From assembly GCA_900553695.1 (NCBI GenBank), contig USEM01000008.1, forward strand, positions 1 to 49,058: 49,058 nt of DNA. The letters are read 5' to 3'. A program made the position numbers and the translations under genes. The notes beneath the pieces were generated by a model. It made no database searches and was not told the DNA's origin. It saw only the letters and a list, made by a program, of their open reading frames with translations. Shown piece by piece: positions 37,198 to 45,732 of the stretch. The DNA comes from an uncultured Clostridium sp. Lineage in GTDB: Bacteria; Bacillota; Clostridia; TANB77; CAG-508. Position 1 is the stretch's first letter. Every line of letters begins with the position of its first letter.

Positions 37198-38496
37198 ATG
37201 GAAGAAAAAGATTTTGAAAAAAAACCAAAAAAGAAAGGTATAATTATAACAGTTGTTATATTAGTTTTAATGGCACTTATAGCTGGTGGTGTATTTGCAT
37301 ATTTTAAATTAGTTAAGAATAAACCACAAGCAATATTTGAAAAAGCAATAAGCAAAGCTTTTGAAATGACTGATAATATGCCTAAAAATGAAGGAAAAGT
37401 TAATTTAGAGTTAACAGTTTCTTTAAATTCAACAGATCAAGACATGAGCATGGCTAATACATATTTAAAGATGTTTAAATTAAATTTAACAACAGAAAAA
37501 AATGATGAGAAAAAGGTAATAAATCAAAATATTTCTATATCTGCTTTAGACGAAACTATTGTTAGTGCAGATTTATTAATACAAAATAATAAGGCCTATG
37601 TTTTCTTAAAGGATATTTATAGTAGATATATTGAATTACCAGAAGATACTTTTGATGGATTTAATTTAAACGATTTATTTGAGAATGATATTTCTGGAAA
37701 AAGCCAGGAAATGCTAAAAGAAATCAAACAAATATTATTAGATGCAGTAAAAACAAAAGAACTAAAACAAGAAAATGTTGAAGTTGATGATCAAAAGCTT
37801 ACAAAAACAACATTAAAATTAAATTCAAAAGATGTAGAACAAATAGTTGAAAAATTATCAAATGTAGCAAGTGAATTCAGTGCAGTTAATACTGCTAAAG
37901 ACATAGTAGAAAGCAAGCAATTAATAAATGAAGAAGAAAACAGTAGTGATAATTATCTTGAAGTTTCTATTTATACAAAAAGATTTAGTGGAAAGATTGT
38001 AAAAACTGAATTTGCAATGATAAATGTTGAGGATGATATGGCTATAGTTGGTACAATTTCTGAAGAAGAAGAAAAAACAGAAATTACTTTTGCTGTAAAT
38101 GAAGACTCAACAGATATTGAAGATGCTATAACATTTTGCACATTTGAAATAGAAGAAGTAAATGACAATGAAGGAACAATGTCAATAAAGTTCAGTATTG
38201 ATGAAGAAAGTACAGCAACAGTTACAGTAAAATATAAAGTTGATTATAATGATATAATAGAGCCAAAAAATGTTAGAAATAGCATAAATGCAAATGACCT
38301 TACAGAAGAAGATATGAACGAAATGATGACTAATATTGAAAATAACGAATTTTTATATAGCATAATACAATCACTTTCTACAACAAGGTTAATGGAAAAA
38401 GCAGAGGAAAACGCAAAGAGATATGAAGAAGAACAAATAGAAAGGGAACAACTTCAAGAGGAACTTTTAAACACTGAACTAACAGAAAATATCTAA
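37198..38496 (+). CDS. membrane-anchored extracellular protein, unknown
   Basis: 432 residues, no family recognised. N-terminal cytoplasmic basic stretch (KKPKKKG), a transmembrane helix (about 15-37), then a large acidic outer part of alternating beta-rich segments (ALDETIVSADLLIQNNKAYVFL, ISIKFSIDEESTATVTVKYKV), resembling LolA/LppX-like or DUF-type clostridial surface proteins. The last 35 residues are a charged helix. GAGGTGAT lies just before ATG 37198. Function unknown. Confidence 0.65.
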   Translation: MEEKDFEKKPKKKGIIITVVILVLMALIAGGVFAYFKLVKNKPQAIFEKAISKAFEMTDNMPKNEGKVNLELTVSLNSTDQDMSMANTYLKMFKLNLTTEKNDEKKVINQNISISALDETIVSADLLIQNNKAYVFLKDIYSRYIELPEDTFDGFNLNDLFENDISGKSQEMLKEIKQILLDAVKTKELKQENVEVDDQKLTKTTLKLNSKDVEQIVEKLSNVASEFSAVNTAKDIVESKQLINEEENSSDNYLEVSIYTKRFSGKIVKTEFAMINVEDDMAIVGTISEEEEKTEITFAVNEDSTDIEDAITFCTFEIEEVNDNEGTMSIKFSIDEESTATVTVKYKVDYNDIIEPKNVRNSINANDLTEEDMNEMMTNIENNEFLYSIIQSLSTTRLMEKAEENAKRYEEEQIEREQLQEELLNTELTENI

Positions 38497-38559
38497 TTCT
38501 TTAAGTAACAAAAGGAGATGGATAAAACCGTCTCTAATATTTTAGAAAAGAGGAACATT

Positions 38560-39339
38560 ATGGAACTATTAGATTCACATGCACATTATAACGACGAAAA
38601 ATTTGATAGTGATAGAGAAAAAGTTTTAAATGAGATATATAATTCAGGAATAACTACAATTATAAATGCAGGTTATAGCTTAGAAAGTTCTAAAAAAGCT
38701 ATAGAAATTGCAAATGAACACGATTTTATTTATGCAACAGTTGGAGTATCTCCAAATGATATAGATAATTTAGAAGAAGATTATATAGAAAAATTAAAGC
38801 AAATGTCCAAAGCCGAAAAAGTTGTTGCAATAGGAGAAATTGGGTTAGATTATTATTGGAATAAGGAAAATAAAGAAAAACAACAAGAGGTATTTATTAA
38901 ACAAATTGAACTTGCAAATGAATTAGAGTTACCAATAGTAATCCATACAAGAGAAGCTGTAATGGATACATTAGATATTCTAAAGAACAAAGTAACCTGT
39001 AAAAATAAAGGCGTTTTCCATTGCTGCCCACTAAATGTTGAACTTGCAAAAGAAGCTTTAAAATTAGGGTTTTACATATCATGTGCAGGACCTATAACTT
39101 TCAAGAGTTCAAAAAATGCAGCAGATTTTATAAAAATAATTCCAATGGATAAAATACTAATTGAAACAGATTCTCCATATTTAAGTCCAGAACCTGTTAG
39201 AGGAACCAGAAACAACTCGAGTAATGTAAAATATGTAGCACAAAAAATAGCAGAAATAAAACAAATTTCAATTGAAGAGGTTGCAGAACAAACATATCAA
39301 AATGCAAAAACTATTTTTAAGTTAGGAGACAAAAAATGA
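38560..39339 (+). CDS. tatD: TatD family metal-dependent hydrolase
   Basis: 259-residue TIM-barrel nuclease family protein. Metal-binding and family motifs are in order: DSHAHYND at the N-terminus, VGVSPND, AIGEIGLDYYW, PIVIHTREA, GVFHCCPLN, and ETDSPYLSPEPVRG. TatD proteins have 3'-5' DNase activity and act in DNA repair or turnover. ATG 38560 with AAGAGG upstream is preferred over a 14-codon longer start. The femAB gene overlaps its stop by 4 bases. Confidence 0.93.
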   Translation: MELLDSHAHYNDEKFDSDREKVLNEIYNSGITTIINAGYSLESSKKAIEIANEHDFIYATVGVSPNDIDNLEEDYIEKLKQMSKAEKVVAIGEIGLDYYWNKENKEKQQEVFIKQIELANELELPIVIHTREAVMDTLDILKNKVTCKNKGVFHCCPLNVELAKEALKLGFYISCAGPITFKSSKNAADFIKIIPMDKILIETDSPYLSPEPVRGTRNNSSNVKYVAQKIAEIKQISIEEVAEQTYQNAKTIFKLGDKK

Positions 39340-40379
39340 TTGATGAAAAAGAATACAAGGAATTTTTAGAAAAGAATGAAAAAGGACACTATGCACAAGG
39401 GCTAGAATGGGCAAGAATTAAAAGCGATTGGAAAAACGAAGTAATTATTGTAAGAGATGAAAAAGGCAAAATAAAGGCATCCTTAAGCCTCCTAATACGT
39501 AAATTACCATATATTAATTCACATTTAATGTATGCCCCAAGGGGACCAGTATGTGATATAGATGATGAGGAATCTTTTAAGAAATTAATAGAAGAAGCAG
39601 ATAAACTTGCTAAAAAATACAATGCTTTCATGCTAAAAATGGATCCAGACATACTTGCAAGTAATGAGAAATTTAAAAAAATGGCAAGGAAAAATGGCTT
39701 TATTGTAGAAGAAAAAGTAAAAGATGTAGAAACCTTATTACAACCAAGATATGTATTTAGACTAGATTTAAAAGGAAAAACTGAGGAAGAAGTTTTTCAA
39801 AGTTTTCACTCTAAAACAAGATATAATATACGTTTAGCAACCAAAAAAGGTGTAACTTTAAGAGAAGGAACACGTGAGGATTTAGGTGAATTTCAAGATA
39901 TACTTGAAACAACAGGAGAAAGAGATGGTTTTTATATAAGAAAAAAGGAATACTTTGAAAAAATCTATGATAGCTTTGATAAAGAAAACATAAAATTAGT
40001 TTTTGCAGATTACGAAGGAAAGCCTATTGCATGTGTATTAAATGTTTTCTATGGTAATAAAGAATGGTATTTATATGGTGGAAGTTTAAATGAACACAGG
40101 AACTTAATGCCGACATACCTTTTACAATGGGAAATGATAAAAGAAGCAATTAATAGGGGAATGGACTGTTATGACTTTAGAGGAGTATGTGCAACAGATG
40201 AAACACACTATAACGAAGGTTTGTATAGATTTAAAAAAGGCTTTAATGCAGACTTTGTAGAGTTTATGGATATGCACAAAGTATATAGACCAGTAATCTA
40301 TTTCTTATTTGAAAAATGTGGATATAAATTAAGAGACTTAAAATTAACTCTAAGCAATAAATTTAAGAAAAAAGGGTAA
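39336..40379 (+). CDS. FemAB-type peptidoglycan branching aminoacyltransferase
   Basis: 347 residues of the FemXAB family, which add amino acids from aminoacyl-tRNA to the lipid II stem peptide. It has an N-terminal QGLEWARIKSDWKNEVIIVR, the YINSHLMYAPRGPVCD segment, LDLKGKTEEEVFQSFHSKTR, WYLYGGSLNEHRNLMPTYLL, and the closing DFRGVCATDETHYNEGLYRF, in the usual order for two GNAT-like halves. No coiled-coil seryl-tRNA-synthetase-like arm is visible. The amino acid added cannot be predicted. Coupled to tatD by ATGA overlap. Confidence 0.88.
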   Translation: MIDEKEYKEFLEKNEKGHYAQGLEWARIKSDWKNEVIIVRDEKGKIKASLSLLIRKLPYINSHLMYAPRGPVCDIDDEESFKKLIEEADKLAKKYNAFMLKMDPDILASNEKFKKMARKNGFIVEEKVKDVETLLQPRYVFRLDLKGKTEEEVFQSFHSKTRYNIRLATKKGVTLREGTREDLGEFQDILETTGERDGFYIRKKEYFEKIYDSFDKENIKLVFADYEGKPIACVLNVFYGNKEWYLYGGSLNEHRNLMPTYLLQWEMIKEAINRGMDCYDFRGVCATDETHYNEGLYRFKKGFNADFVEFMDMHKVYRPVIYFLFEKCGYKLRDLKLTLSNKFKKKG

Positions 40380-40408
40380 TTGCCAAATTATGTAAAGTAT
40401 GATATAAT
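40380..40408 (+). promoter_or_regulatory. promoter of the 170-residue membrane protein
   Basis: TTGCCA (40380-40385), a 17-base spacer and TATAAT (40403-40408), with AGGAGG before ATG 40456. Confidence 0.7.
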
Positions 40409-40455
40409 AATATAGTAAAAAACTTGCTTAGGCAATGACTTTAGGAGGTATATTA

Positions 40456-40968
40456 ATGTTACGGTTTTTTGAAAGGTATAAACAAAAGGTTATAACTTGG
40501 GCTAAAGGCAATAGCACTGTTGATTGGTTTGTATTTGGTGTTTGGGTACTGATTGCTCTTGTAATTGGAGTAATGATGTTCTTTACAATTGATACAACAC
40601 CAGCAAGTCCAGGGGACTATGATCCACTTGTAAGTAGAGCATTATTTATTCAAGATAAACCAATAAAAATGCTTGAACAAAGGGGAAACATTCGGATTAA
40701 TGATGATGAGATTTTACTTGAAATCGAAAATAAGGAATGCAAAATAATAGCAACATATAACAGAGAATTTGAACTTCAAGAAATTGAGAAGAAGGACAAA
40801 GCACATTCTGTTATTTTTGCAATTATTGCATCTGGCGTGATTGGTTATTTGGGTGGAGGAATAATTGTAGGCATTATTGCACTTATCCAATTAATTTACT
40901 CTACCATAAGCTATTATCTTTCAGAGCTTATTTATAAGTGGAAAAGAAAGAAAAACAAAAAACATTAA
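40456..40968 (+). CDS. membrane protein of unknown function
   Basis: 170 residues, not recognised. A basic N-terminus is followed by a transmembrane helix at about 27-48, an acidic or mixed extracytoplasmic domain (55-110) and a glycine-rich hydrophobic hairpin (115-155, IIASGVIGYLGGGIIVGIIA), ending in a Lys-rich tail. It has two in-frame CGG codons (40462, 40693) which here must be read without shifting: the shifted frames hit stops within about 20 codons. This is the only gene besides that at 8064 with zero-frame CGG. Confidence 0.6.
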   Translation: MLRFFERYKQKVITWAKGNSTVDWFVFGVWVLIALVIGVMMFFTIDTTPASPGDYDPLVSRALFIQDKPIKMLEQRGNIRINDDEILLEIENKECKIIATYNREFELQEIEKKDKAHSVIFAIIASGVIGYLGGGIIVGIIALIQLIYSTISYYLSELIYKWKRKKNKKH

Positions 40969-40973
40969 TGTGA

Positions 40974-41007
40974 AAAAAGGGTGGTCAGATTTGACCACCT
41001 TTTTTTA
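40974..41007. terminator. bidirectional terminator
   Basis: GGTGGTCA (40980-40987) and TGACCACC (40992-40999), flanked by A-run and T-run. It serves the 170-residue gene and the convergent lemA. Confidence 0.85.
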
Positions 41008-41571
41008 TTATTTGTTAAAATCAACTTTAACATTTTTTCTAGCTTCTTGGCTTTCTGCTTCAAATAATTGTTCAGGTTCAAAATGGAACATAGAAGCAAT
41101 TATGTTTGAAGGAACAACTTGTATTTTAGTGTTGTATCTTGTTGCAGTGTCGTTATAGAATTGTCTAGAAAAAGATATTTTATTTTCTGTGTTTTGTAAT
41201 TCTTCTTGTAATTGACTAAAGTTTGCACTTGCTTTTAATTCTGGATAGTTTTCAGAAACTGCCATAATAGTTTTTAATGCACCAGAAAGCTCGCTATCTA
41301 ATTCAGATTTTTCTTTTACAGTTGAAGCATTTGCCCAAGATGTTCTAAGTTCTGTAACTTTTGTCAAAACATCACTTTCATGTCCCATATAACCTTTAAC
41401 TGTTTCTACTAAATTAGGAATTAAATCAAATCTTCTTTGTAATTGTACATCAATTTGACTCCAAGCATTTTTTACTCTTTGTCTTAAACTTACTAAGTCA
41501 TTATATAAAGCAATAACAGCTATAACAAGTACAATAAGTATAATTAAAGCAATCCACATAATAAATTCCAC
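41008..41571 (-). CDS. lemA: LemA family protein
   Basis: 187 residues: one N-terminal transmembrane helix (about 5-24), then the helical LemA domain with NDLVSLRQRVKNAWSQIDVQ, LQRRFDLIPNLVETVKGYM, and the C-terminal FYNDTATRYNTKIQVVPSNI, close to the consensus. LemA proteins are membrane-anchored helical bundles with an outward helix domain; the function is poorly known. Ribosome binding site AAGGTGG. A single-gene unit here. Confidence 0.95.
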   Translation of the reverse strand: MEFIMWIALIILIVLVIAVIALYNDLVSLRQRVKNAWSQIDVQLQRRFDLIPNLVETVKGYMGHESDVLTKVTELRTSWANASTVKEKSELDSELSGALKTIMAVSENYPELKASANFSQLQEELQNTENKISFSRQFYNDTATRYNTKIQVVPSNIIASMFHFEPEQLFEAESQEARKNVKVDFNK

Positions 41572-41760
41572 CTTTCTTTATAGTATATTTTAATACAAAA
41601 TGATTATAACACAAACCATGGAAAAAATGCAATATATATGGAAAAAAGTAATATAAAATTTAGTCGAATAAAATCGACGGAAAACCATACTTCCGTAGGA
41701 ATATTTTGGTACAAGCAGCATATAATATTAATAAAAATATGACAAAATTGTTACAAAAAT
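41572..41760. other. intergenic region between lemA and the 3D gene
   Basis: AT-rich divergent spacer of the lemA and 3D-protein promoters. A short imperfect inverted repeat lies near 41680-41700 (GACGGAA...TTCCGT). I saw no coding region and could not match a ydaO or other riboswitch. Confidence 0.4.
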
Positions 41761-41789
41761 TTGACAATTATTCCAAAAAATAGTATAAT
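41761..41789 (+). promoter_or_regulatory. promoter of the 3D/G5 protein
   Basis: TTGACA (41761-41766), a 17-base spacer and TATAAT (41784-41789): consensus. Confidence 0.8.
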
Positions 41790-41825
41790 AAAAAAGGTGA
41801 GTCCAAGGAGGGATTTAATAAAAAT

Positions 41826-42749
41826 ATGAAAAATTATTTAAAATCTTCTAATGTAAAGAAAATAATAATTCTTAGTATAATATTAGTAGCAGTATTAGGA
41901 ATGGTAGTATTTGCAGGAAGTGTTAAACTAAATAATGTTAATATAAAATTTTCAAACAATCAAGAAATTACAGTTCTTACATCAAAAACAAAAGTAGCTG
42001 ATATTTTAGAAGAAAATCATATAGTACTAGAGGACAATGAAACTGTTGTACCAGGTTTAGAGTCTGATATAACAAATACAAAAACAATAAAAATTTCTTT
42101 AAAAGGTATGGAACCTGTAAAGGTTGCAGAAAACACAACAACAGAAATCAACAAGGAAGAAGTTTTAGATGATTATACAAACATTACTGAAAAAATTGAA
42201 GTAGTTATAGAAGAAATACCATTTGAAACAATAACAAAAGACGTTTCTAATGGTGCAGCAACTACAAGAAATGCAATTATTCAATATGGTAAAAATGGTG
42301 AAAAGAAAGTAACTTATAAAGTAACATACAAAGATGATGTAGAAATAATGAGAGAAGAATTATCTCAAGAAGTTATTAAGAAACCAGTTGATAAAATAGT
42401 ACAAGTACAAAACAAATCAATTATAACATCAAGAAGTTCATATTCAAGAGCTACAGGAACTTCAGGACAAAGTGGCGTTTACAAGGTTACAGCATATTGT
42501 GCATGTATGCAATGTTGTGGTAAAACAAATGGAATTACAGCATCAGGAGCTAAAGCAACAGCAAATCATACAATAGCAGCACCAAGTACATTCGCATTTG
42601 GAACAAAAGTAGTAATAAACGGAATAACATATACTGTTGAAGACAGAGGTGGAGCAATACAAGGAAACAGAATAGATATATATATGAACTCACACCAAGA
42701 AGCACTTCAATGGGGTGTAAGATATGTTGATGTTGAAGTTTTAAATTAA
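41826..42749 (+). CDS. YabE-like wall protein with DUF348, G5 and 3D domains
   Basis: 307 residues: an N-terminal signal anchor (about 12-31), a DUF348 repeat (35-100, ITVLTSKTKVADILEENHI), a G5 domain (about 115-190, with EVVIEEIPFETITK), a Ser-rich linker and a C-terminal 3D domain (215-307) with VTAYCACMQCCGKTNG, ITASGAKATANHTIA, VEDRGGAIQGNRIDIYM and WGVRYVDVEV. The Asp residues of the 3D lytic transglycosylase-like site are present. Such proteins (YabE, Rpf-like) act on peptidoglycan during growth or germination. Ribosome binding site AAGGAGGG. Monocistronic. Confidence 0.92.
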   Translation: MKNYLKSSNVKKIIILSIILVAVLGMVVFAGSVKLNNVNIKFSNNQEITVLTSKTKVADILEENHIVLEDNETVVPGLESDITNTKTIKISLKGMEPVKVAENTTTEINKEEVLDDYTNITEKIEVVIEEIPFETITKDVSNGAATTRNAIIQYGKNGEKKVTYKVTYKDDVEIMREELSQEVIKKPVDKIVQVQNKSIITSRSSYSRATGTSGQSGVYKVTAYCACMQCCGKTNGITASGAKATANHTIAAPSTFAFGTKVVINGITYTVEDRGGAIQGNRIDIYMNSHQEALQWGVRYVDVEVLN

Positions 42750-42765
42750 TAATATTTGAATAATT

Positions 42766-42807
42766 ATCGTATGTCGAGTTTTGTCGAAATTTGACATACG
42801 ATTTTTG
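42766..42807 (+). terminator. terminator of the 3D/G5 gene
   Basis: Stem ATCGTATGTC (42766-42775) and GACATACGAT (42793-42802), then a T-run. Confidence 0.85.
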
Positions 42808-42836
42808 TTGCAAAAATTCAAAACTTATGTTATTAT
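42808..42836 (+). promoter_or_regulatory. promoter of comM-dprA-yraN
   Basis: TTGCAA (42808-42813), a 17-base spacer and TATTAT (42831-42836), about 65 bases before the comM start; AAGGAGG precedes ATG 42901. Confidence 0.6.
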
Positions 42837-42900
42837 AGTAAAGATTTAAATCTAATTAATTATTTTCAAGGCATTCGCCGGTAATTTTCAAGGAGGAAAA

Positions 42901-44439
42901 ATGTTATCAATAGTAAAAAGTATGGCTTTGCATGGGCTAGCGGGGTATCTAGTTGATGTACAAGTTGATGTATCTAGTGGGCTTCCATCATGGGAGGTAG
43001 TTCGGCTTGCCAGATACAAGTGTAAAAGAAGCAAGAGAAAGAGTTAGAACTGCTATAAAAAATTCAAATGTAGATTTTTTAAGTAAAAAAATAATTGTGA
43101 ATTTAGCACCAGCAGATACTAAAAAAGAGGGTTCAAGTTATGATTTGCCAATAGCAATAGGAATTTTAATATCAATGGAAGAAATACATAATGCAAATAT
43201 AGATAATATGGCATTTATAGGTGAATTATCATTAGATGGAAAGTTGAATAAAGTTAATGGAGTTCTTCCAATGTGTATAGAAGCAAGAATGCTTGGAATA
43301 AAGCAAATTGTAGTGCCAGAAGAAAATGCAAAAGAAGCTGGAATAGTATCTGGAATAGAGGTTTTACCAGCTAAAAACTTACTTCAAGTTATGAATTTTT
43401 TAAACAAAGAAGAAGATATAAAACCAATAGAAATTAAAATAGAAAGTTTCTTTGAACAAAATAGAAAATATAATGTAGACTTTTCAGAAGTAAAGGGACA
43501 GGAAAATATAAAAAGAGCTATGGAGGTTGCAGCAGCAGGTTCGCACAATTTTCTTCTTATAGGAAGTCCAGGTTCTCGGAAAAACAATGCTTGCAAGAAG
43601 ACTTCCAACAATATTGCCAGATTTAAGTTTTGAAGAAGCACTAGAAATTACAAAAATTCATAGCATAGCAGGTATATTAAAACAGGATGTACCACTAATT
43701 TCAACAAGACCATTTAGAGCTCCACATCATACTGTATCGGGGGTTTCGTTAGTAGGTGGAGGTAGAATACCAAAACCTCGGAGAAATAAGTCTAGCACAT
43801 TATGGAGTATTATTTTTAGACGAACTTACAGAATTTCACAAAAGTACCTTAGAAGTTCTACGAGGACCTTTAGAAGATAGGCAAGTTACAGTATCGAGAA
43901 TAAATGGAACATTTACATATCCAGCAAATTTCATGTTTGCAGCAAGCATGAATCCTTGCCCTTGTGGTTATTATGGCTCTAAGGAAAAGGAATGTACTTG
44001 TTCTCCTTCAACAATTGCTAAGTATATGGGAAAAATTAGCGGGCCATTGCTAGATAGAATAGATATCTGTATAGAAGTAAGCCCCGTAAAATATAAAAAC
44101 TTAGAAAATACTGACAAAATTGAAACATCAGAAGAGATAAAAAAACGAGTGGATAGAGCAAGACAAATACAAATTAAAAGATATAAAAATATAGGAATTT
44201 TATCAAACTCAGAACTTACACCAAAGCTTATTGATAAATACTGTGTTTTAGATGAAAAAGGAAAACAAATTTTAGAAAACGCATTCAATAAATTAAAACT
44301 TAGTGCCAGAGCATATGGCAGAATTTTGAAGGTAGCAAGAACAATTGCAGATTTAGAAGAATGCGAAAATATAGAAGTTAAACATATTGCAGAAGCAATA
44401 CAATATAGATCATTAGACAGAAAGTATTGGGCAAATTAG
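42901..44439 (+). CDS. comM: ComM/YifB AAA+ helicase, three +1 frameshifts
   Basis: Mg-chelatase-like AAA+ protein; ComM is a branch-migration helicase that extends integration of transforming DNA. Read with +1 shifts at 43003, 43577 and 43779 the product is about 511 residues, the family norm. The N-terminal Lon-like domain has SMALHGLAGYLVDVQVDVSSGLPS split across two quotes by the first shift, which restores VVGLPDTSVKEARERV. The second restores the Walker A GSPGSGKTM, the third KPGEISLAHYG before VLFLDELTEF. The C-terminus has ASMNPCPCGYYG, SGPLLDRIDI and SARAYGRILKVARTIADLE. Zero-frame reading stops after 48 residues, so no function is possible without shifting. Followed by dprA after 23 bases. 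Confidence 0.93.
43003..43006 (+). other. recoding site CGG-C, comM site 1
   Basis: Zero frame GTA GTT CGG CTT stops at 43047. Dropping C43003 gives GTT GGC TTG CCA GAT, the conserved VGLPD of ComM. Confidence 0.9.
43577..43580 (+). other. recoding site CGG-A, comM site 2 (Walker A)
   Basis: In the frame set by site 1, TCT CGG AAA leads to a stop at 43633. Dropping C43577 gives TCT GGA AAA ACA, the GSGKT of the ATP-binding loop. Confidence 0.92.
43779..43782 (+). other. recoding site CGG-A, comM site 3
   Basis: In the frame set by site 2, CCT CGG AGA leads to a stop at 43880. Dropping C43779 gives CCT GGA GAA ATA AGT, the PGEISLAH motif. Confidence 0.92.
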
Positions 44440-44462
44440 ACATACATTAAAGGGGAGCGAGA

Positions 44463-45317
44463 ATGAATATAAAAGAAATAGAATATGAAAATAAACTATA
44501 CCCAGAAGCTTTAAGAAACATAAAGAAACCACCCAAGAAACTATATGTTCTTGGAGATGAAACAATTTTAAATAATGAAAGTGTAGCTATAATAGGTTCT
44601 AGAAATTGCACAGAATATGGAGTGAAAATTGCCAAAGAATTTGCGAGAGATCTTGCCCAAAATGGAGTAACAATAGTAAGTGGAATGGCAAAAGGAATAG
44701 ATAGTGCAGCACACATAGGAGCAATTGAAGTAAAGGGCAAGACAATTGCAGTATTAGGTTCTGGGTTTAATCATATATTTCCGGATAAAGAAGTTTTTGA
44801 AAAAATACTAAAACATGGTGGAGCTGTAATTACAGAATATGAGCAAAATATAGATGTATTTCCACAAGGATTCCGAGATAGGAATAGAATAGTTGCAGGC
44901 TTAGGAGTAGGTGTATTAGTAGTGGAAGCAAGGGAAAAAAGTGGAACAGGAATTACCGCAGAATATGCAAATCAGTTTAATAGAAAGGTTTTTTGTATAC
45001 CACACAGAATTGGAGATGATGCAGGAGTTGGAACAAACAGATTAATAAAACGAGGTGCAATGCTAGTTACAGAAGCTCAGGACCTATTACCATTTTTTGA
45101 AAATATTAAGTCAATAAAAAAGAATGATACAAAATTACAAATTGAAATTCCAGAAGAATATAAAATAGTTTATGATTCACTGCAGGAACCATTAAATGCT
45201 GATGAGGTGAGCAAAAAAACAAAAATGAAAATAGTAGAAGTAAATACAATACTTACCATGCTTGAGTTAGAAGGATATATAGAAAGCATGCCTGGCAATT
45301 TCTTTAGGAGAAAATAG
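44463..45317 (+). CDS. dprA: DNA-processing protein DprA
   Basis: 284-residue DprA/Smf protein, which binds incoming single-stranded DNA and loads RecA during transformation. It has the Rossmann-fold core with AIIGSRNCTEYG, IVSGMAKGIDSAAHIGA, TIAVLGSGFNHIFP, VTEY-like VITEYEQNI, FRDRNRIVAGL and GTGITAEYA, and a C-terminal winged-helix domain (about 222-284). The N-terminal SAM-like domain of longer DprA proteins is very short. The frame is intact, in contrast to comM just upstream. The yraN gene starts one base after its stop. Confidence 0.95.
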   Translation: MNIKEIEYENKLYPEALRNIKKPPKKLYVLGDETILNNESVAIIGSRNCTEYGVKIAKEFARDLAQNGVTIVSGMAKGIDSAAHIGAIEVKGKTIAVLGSGFNHIFPDKEVFEKILKHGGAVITEYEQNIDVFPQGFRDRNRIVAGLGVGVLVVEAREKSGTGITAEYANQFNRKVFCIPHRIGDDAGVGTNRLIKRGAMLVTEAQDLLPFFENIKSIKKNDTKLQIEIPEEYKIVYDSLQEPLNADEVSKKTKMKIVEVNTILTMLELEGYIESMPGNFFRRK

Positions 45318-45671
45318 ATGTATTTAAGACATATATTAGGAAGAAAAGGAGAAGATGTTGTAGTAGATTATTTAAAAAAGATTAATTATAACATTTTAGA
45401 TAGAAATTTTTCGTGCAAACAAGGTGAAATTGATGTAATTGCATTAGATGGGAATTATGTGGTTTTTGTAGAAATAAAATCTAGAACTAGCACGGAATAT
45501 GGATTGCCATCTGAGGCAGTTACAAAAACAAAGATAAATCACATGATGAAAACAGCAGAATACTACTTATATATAAGGCACTTAGAAAATGAGAATGTAA
45601 GGTTTGATGTTGTGGAAGTTTATGTTAAGGATGAAAAATATTATATAAACCATATAAAACAGATAATATAA
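45318..45671 (+). CDS. yraN: YraN/UPF0102 family endonuclease-like protein
   Basis: 117 residues with the restriction-endonuclease-like fold of UPF0102: GRKGEDVVVDYLKKINYNIL, RNFSCKQGEIDVIALDGNYV and VFVEIKSRTSTEYGLP, the E...D...ExK pattern of this nuclease superfamily. Gene order comM-dprA-yraN is common in Firmicutes and Proteobacteria. The start ATG directly follows the dprA stop, with TAGGAG inside dprA as ribosome binding site. Possible role in recombination; activity not established in general. Confidence 0.92.
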   Translation: MYLRHILGRKGEDVVVDYLKKINYNILDRNFSCKQGEIDVIALDGNYVVFVEIKSRTSTEYGLPSEAVTKTKINHMMKTAEYYLYIRHLENENVRFDVVEVYVKDEKYYINHIKQII

Positions 45672-45677
45672 TTTTTA

Positions 45678-45706
45678 TTGACATTTAATACAAATAATGT
45701 TAATAT
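45678..45706 (+). promoter_or_regulatory. promoter of the SDR gene
   Basis: TTGACA (45678-45683), a 17-base spacer and TAATAT (45701-45706), with AGAGAGG before ATG 45733. Confidence 0.65.
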
Positions 45707-45732
45707 TTTCATTAGAAAGAGAGGTAATTTGT

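Noticed and set aside
41572..41825. ydaO-type cyclic-di-AMP riboswitch before the 3D/G5 gene
   Set aside because: Common upstream of such genes, but the conserved segments are not visible.
5089..44439. Ordinary pseudogenes as the cause of the broken frames
   Set aside because: Decay gives varied indels and stops. Here all breaks are one extra C before GGN, and the sequence after each break is perfectly conserved.
5089..44439. Reassignment of CGG to another amino acid
   Set aside because: Reading CGG as any residue leaves the frame wrong; a shift of +1 is needed at all ten sites.
5089..44439. Systematic sequencing error as the whole explanation
   Set aside because: Not fully excluded. I hold it less likely because all sites share one codon phase and cluster in a few genes, while hundreds of other Gly codons are untouched. 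Reads are needed.
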